A stretch of 46,403 nt of DNA from Streptomyces sp. adm13(2018) (GCF_008042145.1 NZ_RDBH01000145.1:14885-61287); one strand, 5' to 3'; counted from the stretch's first letter, positions 33,322 to 42,372 are shown. Program-made: numbers and translations. Notes: generated from the sequence alone by a model not told the origin.

Positions 33322-35522
33322 TAGTAGATGCCGTAGGAGAGGTAGTGGTCGTACATGCGCTGGCGTGTGGCCAGGGGCTTCGTCCAGCTGCCGGTGCCGC
33401 GGTAGAGGTGGGGGTGGGCCTGTCCGTCCACTGCCATGAGGTCGCCGCGGCCGTCGCGGTCCTGATCGCCGACGCCGATGATCTGCGTGAATTCCTGCCA
33501 GCCGGCACCGATGCGGGTGCGTGAGGCGAATGTTCCGTCTCCCTTGCCGAGGTAGAGCCACAGCACGCCGTCGCGATCACGGGCGACGAGATCGCCGGCG
33601 GGGGCGCCCGCGAGGTTCCCGACCGCCGCGATCTTGTCGTACGTGTTCCAGCCGCCGCCGACACGGGTGGGCGCGGTGAACGGCGTACCGGCCTTTCCGG
33701 TGCCCTTGTACAGCCACAGAACGCCGCTGTTGTCGGTGGCGACCAGGTCGGTGCGTCCGTCGCCGGTGAGATCGGAGGCGGAGGTGATCTGGTCGTAGGC
33801 GTTCCAGCCGCCGCCCACTCTGACCCGGTGGGCCAGGCCGGCGCCATTGCCCTGGTGGAGCCAGAGGACGCCGGTGCGGTCGCGGGTCAGGATGTCGGCG
33901 TCGGCCGTGCCGCCGACGTCCGCCGTGGGGACGATCCGGTCGTACACGTTCCAGCCGGTACCCAGCACGGTGCTGGAGGTGGAGCGGGCGATCCAGTCGG
34001 TGGCGGCGCCGACGACGGTGTTGCGCGCGAACGTGCCGTTCACGGAGAGACTCAGGACGTCGGGGAGCCCGTTGTCGTCGAAGTCATGGCTGACGGCGGC
34101 GCGTTGTACGCGGAAGGCGCCGGTCTGTTCCAGGTTCGGTCCGATGCCGTTGCCCGGTCTGGCGGTCAGCTGCCAGGTCCAGGCCCCGTTGGGGACCGGC
34201 ACATCATCGTCGAACTCGCCGTTCCAGATCTCCTTCGTGGCGCCCGCGGAGGAGTAGAGGTTCAGGCGGACGGTCCGACCGCTCGCCACATGGGTGAGGA
34301 GGGCGGTCGCGGAGGCGTTCGTACTGCTGAGACGCCAGGAGAGGGTCGGCCAGTTCGGCTTGTCGAAGTCCAGGACGGCCGGGACGTCGCTGCCCAGCAG
34401 CGTCAGCGCGGTGGACCGGCCGGTGCTCGCCACCTGATGCGCCACCGGCACGCCGTCCGCCCCCTGGGCGATCCAGTACATCCCCTCGCCCCCGGTGAGG
34501 GTGCCGCCCTGCACGAGCACGGTGCCGTCCGGGCCCGTCACGGACCGCGTGTAGGCGTCGAGGACCTTGACGGACCTCCCGTCCGTCAGGGAGCGCGCGG
34601 TGACGGCGTACAGGGGGTTTCGGCCGGCGTACGGGGCGTCGTGTCCGGCCTGGCCGTAGAGCACCCACCCGCCGAGCAGCTCGACCCGCACGTTCTCCGC
34701 CTTGGTCAGGGGGATGCGCAGGGGGTCGGCTGTCGATCCGCGGCGGGTCACGACGACGGTGGCGGTGGTGTTCGTGGGCCGCTCGACCCAGGCCAGATGC
34801 GTGGGCGAGAGAGCGACGTCGCCAACGGGGTGGGAGGACGTCACCTCCTCCACCACCGCGCGCCGGAGCACGTCGACGACGACGAGGCGGGTGCCGCCCC
34901 CCTCGGTCGCGGCGGGATCGGTGTACGTCACGACGGCGCTGCCGGCGGTCAGATCGTCGACGGACGTGATGTCCGCGCCGGCGGGTATCCCCGCGATCAC
35001 CTCGTCCCTGAGCCCGTCGTCCGTCTTGCTGACCACGTGCAGGGAATCGCCGCCGGCCGGGTCGGTGCGCTGCACGAAGACCGAGGACGGCCCGACGGCC
35101 CGCCCCCGCTGGAAGCCCTCGCCGAGCGTGGCGATGTCCAGGACCACGGGCGGGGCGCCCGTGGCCATGTCGAAGACGGTGTGGGTCGCCCCCGTCGCCG
35201 CCTCGGTGAGGAGGTCGGTTCCCGCGGTCTGCAGGAACCCGACCTGGGTCGGCAGTTCCCTCGTGGAGCCGTCCGCGTACCGCGTCCAGACGTACGTGAC
35301 CGGCAGGCGGTCCCCGTGCGTGCTCAGGAAGCCCGACGGTCCGGCCCCCGCCAGGCGGCTGCCGTCCTTGAGGAGGGGCGGTTCCTGCATTGTCCCGGCA
35401 GGCGCGCTCACCGGGAGGCCGGCGGCGAGGGCAGGGGGTGTCAGGGCCCCGGCCGTCACGGCGAGGACGACGGTGACGGCCGCGCTCAGAACACGCGGTG
35501 CACTGCCTCTGTAGTGCTTCAC
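33318..35522 (-). CDS. Large secreted FG-GAP/VCBS-type repeat protein
   Basis: A 734-residue exported protein. The signal peptide (RVLSAAVTVVLAVTAGALTPPALA) is followed by a beta-propeller-like region rich in Gly/Thr/Val (about 50-450), a Big/FN-like stretch (RPGNGIGPNLEQTGAFRVQ) and, from about residue 500, four ~50-residue FG-GAP-like repeats. These read like GVLWLYKGTGKxGxxFxxxT-type blocks with calcium-loop aspartates (DLTGDGRTDLVATDNSG, DQDRDGRGDLMAVDG). GTG 35522 has GGGAGAG about 10 nt upstream. Such proteins are adhesins or extracellular enzymes' partners; no catalytic motif is seen. It lies downstream of the PA14/FN3 gene on the same strand, behind a terminator. Confidence 0.85.
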   Translation of the reverse strand: MKHYRGSAPRVLSAAVTVVLAVTAGALTPPALAAGLPVSAPAGTMQEPPLLKDGSRLAGAGPSGFLSTHGDRLPVTYVWTRYADGSTRELPTQVGFLQTAGTDLLTEAATGATHTVFDMATGAPPVVLDIATLGEGFQRGRAVGPSSVFVQRTDPAGGDSLHVVSKTDDGLRDEVIAGIPAGADITSVDDLTAGSAVVTYTDPAATEGGGTRLVVVDVLRRAVVEEVTSSHPVGDVALSPTHLAWVERPTNTTATVVVTRRGSTADPLRIPLTKAENVRVELLGGWVLYGQAGHDAPYAGRNPLYAVTARSLTDGRSVKVLDAYTRSVTGPDGTVLVQGGTLTGGEGMYWIAQGADGVPVAHQVASTGRSTALTLLGSDVPAVLDFDKPNWPTLSWRLSSTNASATALLTHVASGRTVRLNLYSSAGATKEIWNGEFDDDVPVPNGAWTWQLTARPGNGIGPNLEQTGAFRVQRAAVSHDFDDNGLPDVLSLSVNGTFARNTVVGAATDWIARSTSSTVLGTGWNVYDRIVPTADVGGTADADILTRDRTGVLWLHQGNGAGLAHRVRVGGGWNAYDQITSASDLTGDGRTDLVATDNSGVLWLYKGTGKAGTPFTAPTRVGGGWNTYDKIAAVGNLAGAPAGDLVARDRDGVLWLYLGKGDGTFASRTRIGAGWQEFTQIIGVGDQDRDGRGDLMAVDGQAHPHLYRGTGSWTKPLATRQRMYDHYLSYGIYY

Positions 35523-35659
35523 GGGTCGATGCTCTCCCAAGGTCTCAAGGAGGCAAGCCGGAGAGAGGCCGGAGACCACGTCCGAGGAACCTCGCCCCTG
35601 GCTTCGGAGACGCAGCAGTTCCACGCCTCACCCACAGGACTCTCGAAAGCGCAGGAGGG

Positions 35660-35681
35660 TTGTACGGGAGTTGTACGGGAG
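35660..35681. repeat. Perfect 11-bp tandem direct repeat in a promoter region
   Basis: TTGTACGGGAG occurs twice back to back (35660-35670 and 35671-35681), about 140 bp upstream of the FG-GAP gene start. The 11-bp period places both copies on the same face of the helix, as in binding sites of SARP-type activators. Confidence 0.7.
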
Positions 35682-35787
35682 AACGACCACAGGCAACCAG
35701 TGCGACAAGCGTGCCTGCGGAGACGCCGGCATGTGCGCGACCCCGGCGGGCGGCCACGGACACCTGCTTGCCGCGGTCGGATGCGGC

Positions 35788-35821
35788 GACGGCCCGGCTC
35801 CCCGTGTGGGGCCGGGCCGTC
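35788..35821 (-). terminator. Strong 11-bp hairpin terminator
   Basis: GACGGCCCGGC (35788-35798) pairs perfectly with GCCGGGCCGTC (35811-35821), with an additional CCCC/GGGG pairing inside. It follows the leftward PA14/FN3 gene. Confidence 0.85.
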
Positions 35822-35942
35822 GAGAGCGCTGAGGTCAACCGGTCCTGCAGAAGACCGACTTGACCGGCCCACGAGGAGGCCCCCGCCGCTTCCGTACCTG
35901 TGATGTCCGGGCGCCGGGGGCCTCGGGGGATGCCAGGGGGCG

Positions 35943-38202
35943 TCAGCCCGGGATCGGCATGGTGAGGGGGCTGGTCTGCGGTGCCGATTCGGTGCCGTCG
36001 GCGGCCACGGCGGTGACCAGGTAGAAGTAGTACCGCAGCGGCGTCAGGGGGCCGAGGTCCGTGTACATCGGTTCCGTGAGGCCCGAGGCGATGCGGTTCG
36101 CAGGGGCGAAGACGCCCGAGTGGGACATGGACCGGTACACGTTGTACGAGACGGTCATGCCCTGGTCGCACGTTCCCGGCTCCCAGGCGATCCGGACGGC
36201 GGGGCCGGCGTCGACGGCGGTCCCGGTGATGCGGGGAGTGGGCGGTGCGGTCAGGACCGGGCAGGGGACGAAGGCCTCGGCCATCGGCGAGTAGTCGGAC
36301 CACTTGCCCTGGGTGCTGACTGCCCGGACCACGTAGCGCCAGGTCCTGCCCCCGGGCGGGTTCGCGTCGGTGAAGGTCGTCCCGGTGAGGAGGGGGGAGA
36401 TGTCGTAGGCCTGCGCGGGGTCCGTACCGGTCGTGCGGTACACGTAGTAGCCGGACAGGTCGGTCGCCGTGCTCGCGGTCCACTCCAGCCTGACCTTGCC
36501 GTCGTCCATGGTGGCGGTCAGCGAGGCTGGTGCGTCCGGGACCGGATGGACCGGCAGGCGCTTGCCGTAGACGGTGTTGTAGCCGGGCTCGGGCAGCCGG
36601 GAGACGTTGCCGGCCTCGTCGACGGCGAGGACGGTGTAGCCGTACTGCACGCCTTCCGGGGTACTGGTGTCCACGTACCCGTCGCCCCACACGCCGGCGA
36701 TCTGCTCCCAACCGGCCAGCGACTGCTTGCGCATCACGACGTAGTGGTTCGTGTCGTCGCCGGTGTTGGGCGTCCAGGACAGGTGCACCCCGTCCGTGTC
36801 GCTGTACGCCCTCAGGTCGCGCGGCACGGACGGGGCGGTGGTGTCGCGGACGCGGGTGGCCGAGACCGTCGCCGAGGGGTCCGACTCCGTGCCGAGCGGC
36901 GTGACCGTCCGGACCTGGTAGTGGCGCACCTGGCCGGCGACGGCCGTGACGTCGTCGTACGGGGCGTTGGGGGCCGGGCTCTCGGTCAGGCGGGTCCACG
37001 GGCCGGTGGCCGCGTCGGCGGCGTAGACGTGGAACCGGTGGGACGCGTCAGCGGTGTACGTCCAGCCGGCCGCCGGCGGAGACGCCGGTCGGTGCCAGGG
37101 GCTTGGCCTCGGGCACGTCGAGCCGCACCGGCGCGGAGTACGCGGAGGTGTTGGCCGCGGCGTCGCGGGCGCGCACACGGTAGTAGTAGGTCGTGGCCGG
37201 GGCGATGCTCGGGTCCGTCGTCTCGGTGCCGGTCGTGGGCACCCCGAGGGAGGCGTACGGGCCCGCGGACGCGAGGGACCGCTGCAGCTCGTAGGCGCTC
37301 GCCCCGCTCACCGAGGACCAGGAGATCCGGGCGCCGGCGCCGTAGCGATCGTGCGTGGCCTTGAGGCCGCTGGGCATGCCGGGAGGCGTCTTGTCGGCAC
37401 TGACGACCCTGGCCAGGGCGGACAGCGGGGACAGGTTGCCGGAGCGGTCGAGGGCGCGGAGCGCGTACTCGTACGTGGCACCGTTGGCCGGCGGCGTGTC
37501 GGTGTACGTGGCGCCGGTGAGCGTGGTGCCGTTCAGCTGGCTCCAGGTGCCGGTGCTGCCCGTACGGCGGTAGAGGCGGTAGCCGGACAGGTCCATCTCG
37601 TAGTTGCGCGACCAGCTCAGCGTCGACTTGAGGGTGGACGCCGTGTAGGCGGCCTTGAGGCCGGCCGGGGCCAGGGGCGTGACCCTGTCGTACGCCGCGC
37701 CGATGACCGGGGCATAGCCGAAGGAGACGTTGGCGGTGCCGGTGAAGGCGGCGAAGTCCACGCGCAGGGTGTGGTTCCCGCGGGGCACGGTCAGCCGGAG
37801 TGTCTTCTTCTGCGTCGAGGTGACATCGCGCCACAGGTCGATCTTGCGTACGCCGTCGAGGTAGACGCGGGCGCCGTCCTGGACGGCGAGGTTGAGGTCG
37901 AAGGGGCCGCCGGAACCGAAGTTGCGCGTGGTGCTCCAGCGGACGCCGAAGCGGTCCCTCGGCAGCGTGACGCCGGCGGGGTCACCGAGGCCGTAGTTCT
38001 CGGCGATGGAGGTATCGCACACGGCGCCCTTCGGGGTGCCCGTGAGGGTGGTGTTGGCGAAGTACTCGGCTTTCCACACGCCGGACGCGCAGGTCACGGC
38101 GGCCTGGGCTGTGCCGGGAAAGACGAGCCCGGTGAGGGCGGTGGCGAGGGAGAGCATGGCGGCACCGGCGGTGCGGCGTGCCACGCCGAGGGATATGCGC
38201 AT
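35943..38202 (-). pseudogene. Secreted PA14/fibronectin type III protein, split by a frameshift
   Basis: The first frame (from ATG 38202 to a stop near 37048) has a signal peptide (LATALTGLVFPGTAQA), a PA14-like carbohydrate-binding domain (VWKAEYFANTTLTG, RFGVRWSTTRNFGSG, ARVYLDGVRKIDLW) and two FN3 domains. A second frame continues without loss of sequence from AGWTYTADASHRFHVYAA to a stop at 35943, giving three more FN3-like domains. The switch falls in GCCGGCGGCCGGC (about 37066-37080). The whole span is 2260 nt, one more than a multiple of three, so one inserted base explains it. The intact protein would be about 752 residues, an extracellular binding or matrix protein. It could be a sequencing error. 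Confidence 0.85.
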
Positions 38203-38537
38203 CTGCTGGCGGTCACACTTTCGATCGAAGGCGGTGCGGAGATGACTCGTGTCGAGCTGATCGTGTCATTTCGCGCCCTCCTTCGAGAAGCGGGTTGTTC
38301 GGAAGCCAGTCGTCCGCATTGGCCCTGGTGGCACGGGACTTGGGTGAGGGTCGGGGAGATGTCTGACGCTGGGTGGACCAGGGTTCCGGACACGCGGCGG
38401 AGGGGGGACTTGCCTGACGCGCTGTGCGTCCCGCGGCGGGCGGGCTCGTGCGGGCAAGGGCGCCGAAGGCCGTGAGGGCGGCGTTGGTGGATCTGGTCGA
38501 CGGCATCCACCAGCGCCGGTGATCCTGGTGAACTGCT
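38203..38537. other. 335-bp gap without a supported gene
   Basis: This region lies between the start of the PA14/FN3 gene and the stop of the TetR gene. I see no convincing gene, hairpin or remnant; it should hold the PA14/FN3 promoter. Confidence 0.45.
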
Positions 38538-39155
38538 CTAGCCGTGTTCCGGCTGGTCGTCGATGCTGAGTGCTCCGGCGAGGTCGAGGTCGGCGACGGT
38601 GCCGTGTGCCCCGGCGCGGACGAGGAGCACTGCTCCGAGCGCGGTGCTCCAGAACGTCCTGGTCTCCACGCTGAGCGGTCGGCGGGTCTGCCAGCCGCGG
38701 CTGTCGATGATCTGGCCCACGAAGCGTTCGGACTGCCGGAACAGCAGCTGGAGGTGCCGGTCGACCACGGGGGCGAGCTCCGGCTTGGAGATCCCGCCGG
38801 CGAGTGCCCGCGCGACCGAGGGGAGCGAGGGCATCGCCAGGACCGCGCGGGCGATGTTGCGTCGGAACGCCGCCGCGTCGGCCGCCTGGCGGCCGATGCG
38901 CTCGACACGGCGAGCGTCGTGCAGCAAGGCCAGAAAGGCGGCGTGCACGAGCAGCGAGTCCTTGGAGCCGAAGTAGTAGGTGACCTGGTTGGGGAAGGCA
39001 CCTGCCGCGTCCGCGATCTCCGCGACGCTGACCTCGGCGCCGGGCCGCTCACGACAGAGCCCTGCGGCCGCCTCGATGAGCCGGCGCCTCGTAGCGCGAC
39101 CTCGGTCCCGCGACGGAGCCGGTGCCGAACGTGCTTCGGTTCGCTTCTTCTCCAC
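38538..39155 (-). CDS. TetR-family transcriptional regulator
   Basis: A 205-residue regulator with a basic N-terminus (EKKRTEARSAPAPSRDRGRA), a TetR helix-turn-helix (VSVAEIADAAGAFPNQVTYYF, GSKDSLL) and a helical ligand domain. GTG 39155 is chosen because a TACAAT -10 element lies 6 nt upstream (leaderless); longer starts would put coding sequence through the operators. Two TTGTAT-N3-ATACAA palindromes separate it from the divergent ketosynthase gene, so it should repress both. The ligand may be an acyl-CoA or fatty acid given its partner, but this is inference. Confidence 0.9.
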   Translation of the reverse strand: MEKKRTEARSAPAPSRDRGRATRRRLIEAAAGLCRERPGAEVSVAEIADAAGAFPNQVTYYFGSKDSLLVHAAFLALLHDARRVERIGRQAADAAAFRRNIARAVLAMPSLPSVARALAGGISKPELAPVVDRHLQLLFRQSERFVGQIIDSRGWQTRRPLSVETRTFWSTALGAVLLVRAGAHGTVADLDLAGALSIDDQPEHG

Positions 39156-39162
39156 ACCTTCA

Positions 39163-39177
39163 TTGTATGTGATACAA
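39163..39177. promoter_or_regulatory. TetR operator 1 (TTGTAT-N3-ATACAA)
   Basis: A perfect 15-bp palindrome, TTGTATGTGATACAA, overlapping the -10 element of the leftward TetR gene. Confidence 0.85.
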
Positions 39178-39191
39178 CAAAGCCTGTTCGC

Positions 39192-39206
39192 TTGTATCGC
39201 ATACAA
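39192..39206. promoter_or_regulatory. TetR operator 2 (TTGTAT-N3-ATACAA)
   Basis: A second perfect palindrome, TTGTATCGCATACAA (extended to 17 bp by flanking C/G), 29 bp centre to centre from operator 1 and 13 nt before the ketosynthase start codon. Confidence 0.85.
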
Positions 39207-39219
39207 GAAAGGTCTCGGC

Positions 39220-40482
39220 ATGCACCGGACTGAAGTCGTCGTCACCGGACTCGGCGCGATCACCCCACTCGGTCAAGACGTGGAATCCACGTGGAACGCC
39301 CTGCTTGCCGGCGAGTCCGGCATCCGCGGCGATGCCCTGCCAAGCCACCACGGCACCGGCCTCCCCGAGGTCATCGCGGGCACCATGGCGATCGACCCCG
39401 CCGCCCTCCTCCCTCCCGTGCGGGCCAGGCGCCTCGACCGCTCACAGCAGGCGGCCCTCGTGGCGGCGGCCGAGGCCTGGGCGGATGCCGGCACTCCGCA
39501 GGTGGATCCCGACCGGCTCGCATCAGCGATCGGTACCGGCATCGGGGGTGTGAGGACGCTGCTCAAGGAGGACGACGTACTGGAGACGGCGGGGACCCGG
39601 CGTGTCTCGCCGCGCACGGTCCCGATGCTCATGCCCAACGCGGCGGCAGCGCTGATCAGTATCGAATACGGCGCGCGGGCCGGGGTCTACACGCCGGTCT
39701 CGGCGTGCTCCTCCGGCGCCGAGGCGATCGCCCTGGGCGCCAGGCTCATCCGCTCGGGCGAGGCCGATGTCGTCATCGCGGGCGGCACCGAGGCCGCGAT
39801 CACCCCGATCACCGTCGCCGGCTTCGTCCAGGCGCAGGCCCTGTCGCGCCACACCGCCGAACCCGCCTCAGCCTCCCGGCCGTTCGCCGCGGACCGCACC
39901 GGATTCGTCCTCAGCGAGGGCGCCGCCGTCGTCGTACTCGAAAGCGCCGAACACGCCACCGCCCGAGGCGCACGTGTCCACGCGGTGCTCGCGGGCGCCG
40001 GCATCGCCGCCGACGCCCACCACATCACGGCCCCCGCCACCGACGGCTCCGGCCAGATCTCCGCCATGCGCAAAGCCCTCACGCAAGCCCGCATGGCCCC
40101 CGAACACATCAGCCACATCAACGCCCACGCCACCGGGACCCCCGTCGGCGACATCGCCGAGGCACACGCGATCAGGGAAGTCTTCGGCCGCGCCACCGTC
40201 ACCGCACCCAAAGCAGCCCTCGGTCATCTCTTCGGCGCCGCCGGCGCCGTCGAAGCGCTCATCGCCGTCCTCAGCGTGAAGCACCATGTCATCCCGCCCA
40301 CCCGCAACCTCACCACCGCAGGCCTCGACCCCGACATCGACCTCGACGTCGTCGGAGACCGACGAGACGTCCACCAAGAGGCGGTACTCAGCAACTCCTT
40401 CGGCTTCGGCGGGCAGAACGTCTCCCTCGTCGTCACCGGCGCACGGCACCACAGGTCGCGAACCGCCTCAGCCACCCCGTGA
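39220..40482 (+). CDS. Beta-ketoacyl-ACP synthase II (FabF/KAS II-type ketosynthase)
   Basis: A stand-alone condensing enzyme of 420 residues that extends acyl chains by Claisen condensation with malonyl-ACP. The catalytic Cys163 (VSACSSGA), His303 (NAHATGTP), Lys331 and His336 (KAALGHLFGAAG) are all present, and the C-terminus has the usual SNSFGFGGQN. ATG 39220 has GAAAGG 7 nt upstream. No acyl carrier protein, ketoreductase or chain-length factor is adjacent, so it is not a type II PKS pair. Tight control by a dedicated TetR suggests a conditional role in fatty-acid composition or precursor supply. Confidence 0.93.
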   Translation: MHRTEVVVTGLGAITPLGQDVESTWNALLAGESGIRGDALPSHHGTGLPEVIAGTMAIDPAALLPPVRARRLDRSQQAALVAAAEAWADAGTPQVDPDRLASAIGTGIGGVRTLLKEDDVLETAGTRRVSPRTVPMLMPNAAAALISIEYGARAGVYTPVSACSSGAEAIALGARLIRSGEADVVIAGGTEAAITPITVAGFVQAQALSRHTAEPASASRPFAADRTGFVLSEGAAVVVLESAEHATARGARVHAVLAGAGIAADAHHITAPATDGSGQISAMRKALTQARMAPEHISHINAHATGTPVGDIAEAHAIREVFGRATVTAPKAALGHLFGAAGAVEALIAVLSVKHHVIPPTRNLTTAGLDPDIDLDVVGDRRDVHQEAVLSNSFGFGGQNVSLVVTGARHHRSRTASATP

Positions 40483-40967
40483 CCCACCCGAAGGCGTGCG
40501 GCCGACCACCACACCGCGCCCCTCCATCGAGCGGGCCTTCGCCTACCGCCTGGGTGGTTCCGCAGCCGGGCCGGTTCCTCCCTTCCGAATCCACCCGGAG
40601 TGCCCCGTGGCAGCCATGGAGACCCGTGCGGATTCCATGACCACCGCCGAATCGAGGACCACCACGGCAACCGCGGGCCGCCACCGTACGACGGTCTCGT
40701 GACGACGGCGGCCGTGCGGGACGGCGAAGCCAGGGTCAAGGGCCCGCCCCGCAAGTAAGGCCAGATGGGAGCTTGTCCCGCACAACGCGCTCAACAACGC
40801 GGTCCCGAGCGCGGGCGCGGCTATTCTCGGCGAAGCGGTCGCCGTCCCGCGCATCCTCCGAACACCCCCGTGCGCCCGCAGACAGCCTTCGCGACCTGAC
40901 GCGTCCAGTCCCTTCACGACCCACCAGGCGCACCCCCCAGGTATCGGCACGACGACGGGAGCCCTAC
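40483..40967. other. 485-bp gap without a supported gene
   Basis: I see no convincing coding frame. A short frame from GTG 40607 to 40702 (31 codons, Thr-rich, METRADSMTTAESRTTTATA) is possible but unsupported. Confidence 0.4.
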
Positions 40968-41495
40968 GTGACCCTGATGACCGCAGCCCGACTGCCGGGA
41001 CGGACCTGGACGGTCCGCCTCACCGGCCATACCGACCGCACCGTCTCCGTCACCTGCAGCACCGCCGCGTGCCGCATGCCGCCCCGCTCCAAGGACGCCG
41101 CCGGCATGCGCCGGTTCGCGGCGGAGCACGCCACAGCCCACGGGCGCCTCGCGGCCACCCGGCCCAACGCCGCCTGCACCTGCGGCAGCGCGCAGTGCGC
41201 CCTCCACGAAACACCCGTCCACTGCGCCGGGACCAGCCTGCTGGTCCTCATCCACAACCCCGCCATCGGACAGGTCTGGACCCTGACGGAGATCTGCCAG
41301 GCCTGCGCCCGCGACATCCACCACATCACCATCCTGTCCACGGCCAAGCCCGCACCCGCCACCGCCGCGGCGCCCGCCACGAACCAGTCGGCGCCGCGCG
41401 CCGCGGTACCCGGCGGCTTCTCCTCACCCCAGGCCGCACCGGACCCCGAGCCGCGCCCGCGCCGACCACACCGCCAGCGCCGCTCCCACGGGTGA
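40968..41495 (+). CDS. Unrecognised Cys-rich protein, possible zinc-binding
   Basis: A 175-residue protein. GTG 40968 has GGGAG 7 nt upstream; ATG 40977 in frame is the alternative. Eight Cys and several His form clusters (VTCSTAACRM, AACTCGSAQCALHETPVHC, EICQACARDIHH) suggestive of one or two zinc sites. The segment SLLVLIHNPAIGQVWTLTEIC is a hydrophobic core. The C-terminal ~45 residues are Pro/Ala-rich and end in a basic tail. I cannot name the family. It lies upstream of an anti-sigma/anti-anti-sigma neighbourhood but is not clearly part of it. Confidence 0.68.
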   Translation: MTLMTAARLPGRTWTVRLTGHTDRTVSVTCSTAACRMPPRSKDAAGMRRFAAEHATAHGRLAATRPNAACTCGSAQCALHETPVHCAGTSLLVLIHNPAIGQVWTLTEICQACARDIHHITILSTAKPAPATAAAPATNQSAPRAAVPGGFSSPQAAPDPEPRPRRPHRQRRSHG

Positions 41496-41531
41496 AGCTC
41501 GCCCGGGCCGGCCGGGAGCCGGGCCGGACGC

Positions 41532-41730
41532 CTACCTCGCCCACGCCTGTGCTCCGTCTTCTACGGGCCCGCGTCCATGCGTGGTCGCGGATCGACCCAA
41601 TGTGTCCTGCAGGATGCCTGGGGCGGTGTGGTCGATCTCCCCATGGTGGGACATGATGCGAACGTCGCAGGCCATACGGCGTGTGGCGGACAGGCGCCCT
41701 GTTCGGTCCGTTACGCCGTTGCTGGTCATG
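41532..41730 (-). pseudogene. Truncated STAS-domain (anti-sigma factor antagonist) fragment
   Basis: From ATG 41730 (GAGGAG just upstream) the leftward frame gives 65 residues: ATRRMACDVRIMSHHGEIDH then TAPGILQDTLG. HGEIDHxTAPxLxxxL is the first strand and helix of STAS anti-anti-sigma proteins. The remaining residues (RSATTHGRGPVEDGAQAWAR) do not match, and the phosphorylated-Ser region (typically DSTGL) is absent. The rest of the gap (41496-41901) holds nothing else that I can support. Confidence 0.55.
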
Positions 41731-41901
41731 GTCTCCTCAACTCCGCCTAGGCTTGCGGTGTGGGACGCGTGCGCGGACGACCGCGCCCCGCCTACGTGAC
41801 CCCCCGGATGCACCCGGACGGCTCCATGGACGGCTTGTCGCACGTTAAGGATCACCTGTGCGGGTAGCCGCGTCACGTGGACGGGAAAGAGGACGAAACC
41901 A

Positions 41902-42372
41902 GTGGAATCCCACACCGACGGTGAAATGGAAGACCAGCCTCCCCCCGACGGCTGTCTGGTGCGCGCGGGCTACGCCCTCGACGGAGGCGGAGGCTGCATC
42001 GCAGCCGCCCGCGCACACGTCGCCGTCTTCCTGGACCGCGCCCGCACCGAGCACCGTCTGCCGGTGTCGCAGCGGACACGGGATCTGGCTCAGCTGATCG
42101 TCAGCGAACTGGTCACCAACGCCCACAAGTACGCACCCGGACCCGTGCTGATGGAACTGCGTGTCAGCGCCGGCTGGGTGGACATCGTGGTGTGGGACAG
42201 CGATCCGGCCGTACCCGCCGCCCGGGCTGCCGATCCGGGGCGAGTCGGCCAGCACGGCATGGAGATCATCAAGGCGGTCGCGGCGGAGCTGTTCATCGAA
42301 CAGGAGGCCATCGGCAAGCGCATCACTGCCCGCCTGGCCCTGACCGAAAGCCCCAGCCTGGCGCAACCATGA
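41902..42372 (+). CDS. Anti-sigma factor-type ATP-binding protein (RsbW-like HATPase)
   Basis: A 156-residue GHKL-fold kinase domain protein. The N box is SELVTNAHKYAPG (Glu and Asn for Mg-ATP), the G1 box is VVWDSDPAVP and the G2 region is GRVGQHGMEIIKAVA. Stand-alone domains of this kind in Streptomyces bind sigma factors or phosphorylate STAS antagonists in partner switches. GTG 41902 has GAGGA about 9 nt upstream. A STAS fragment on the left and a STAS gene on the right suggest that its partner is encoded here. Confidence 0.88.
   Translation: MESHTDGEMEDQPPPDGCLVRAGYALDGGGGCIAAARAHVAVFLDRARTEHRLPVSQRTRDLAQLIVSELVTNAHKYAPGPVLMELRVSAGWVDIVVWDSDPAVPAARAADPGRVGQHGMEIIKAVAAELFIEQEAIGKRITARLALTESPSLAQP

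Larger units (their letters stand above)
35523..35942. other. 420-bp gap between the two secreted-protein genes
   Basis: No gene is supported. It holds the terminator of the PA14/FN3 gene (35788-35821) and the likely promoter of the FG-GAP gene with a perfect 11-bp direct repeat (35660-35681). Confidence 0.6.

Noticed and set aside
39220..40482. Ketosynthase as part of a type II polyketide cluster
   Set aside because: There is no chain-length factor, ACP, cyclase or ketoreductase next to it, and the protein keeps KAS II-type features.
40607..40702. 31-codon Thr-rich frame after the ketosynthase
   Set aside because: Too short, no clear ribosome-binding site, no recognisable motif.
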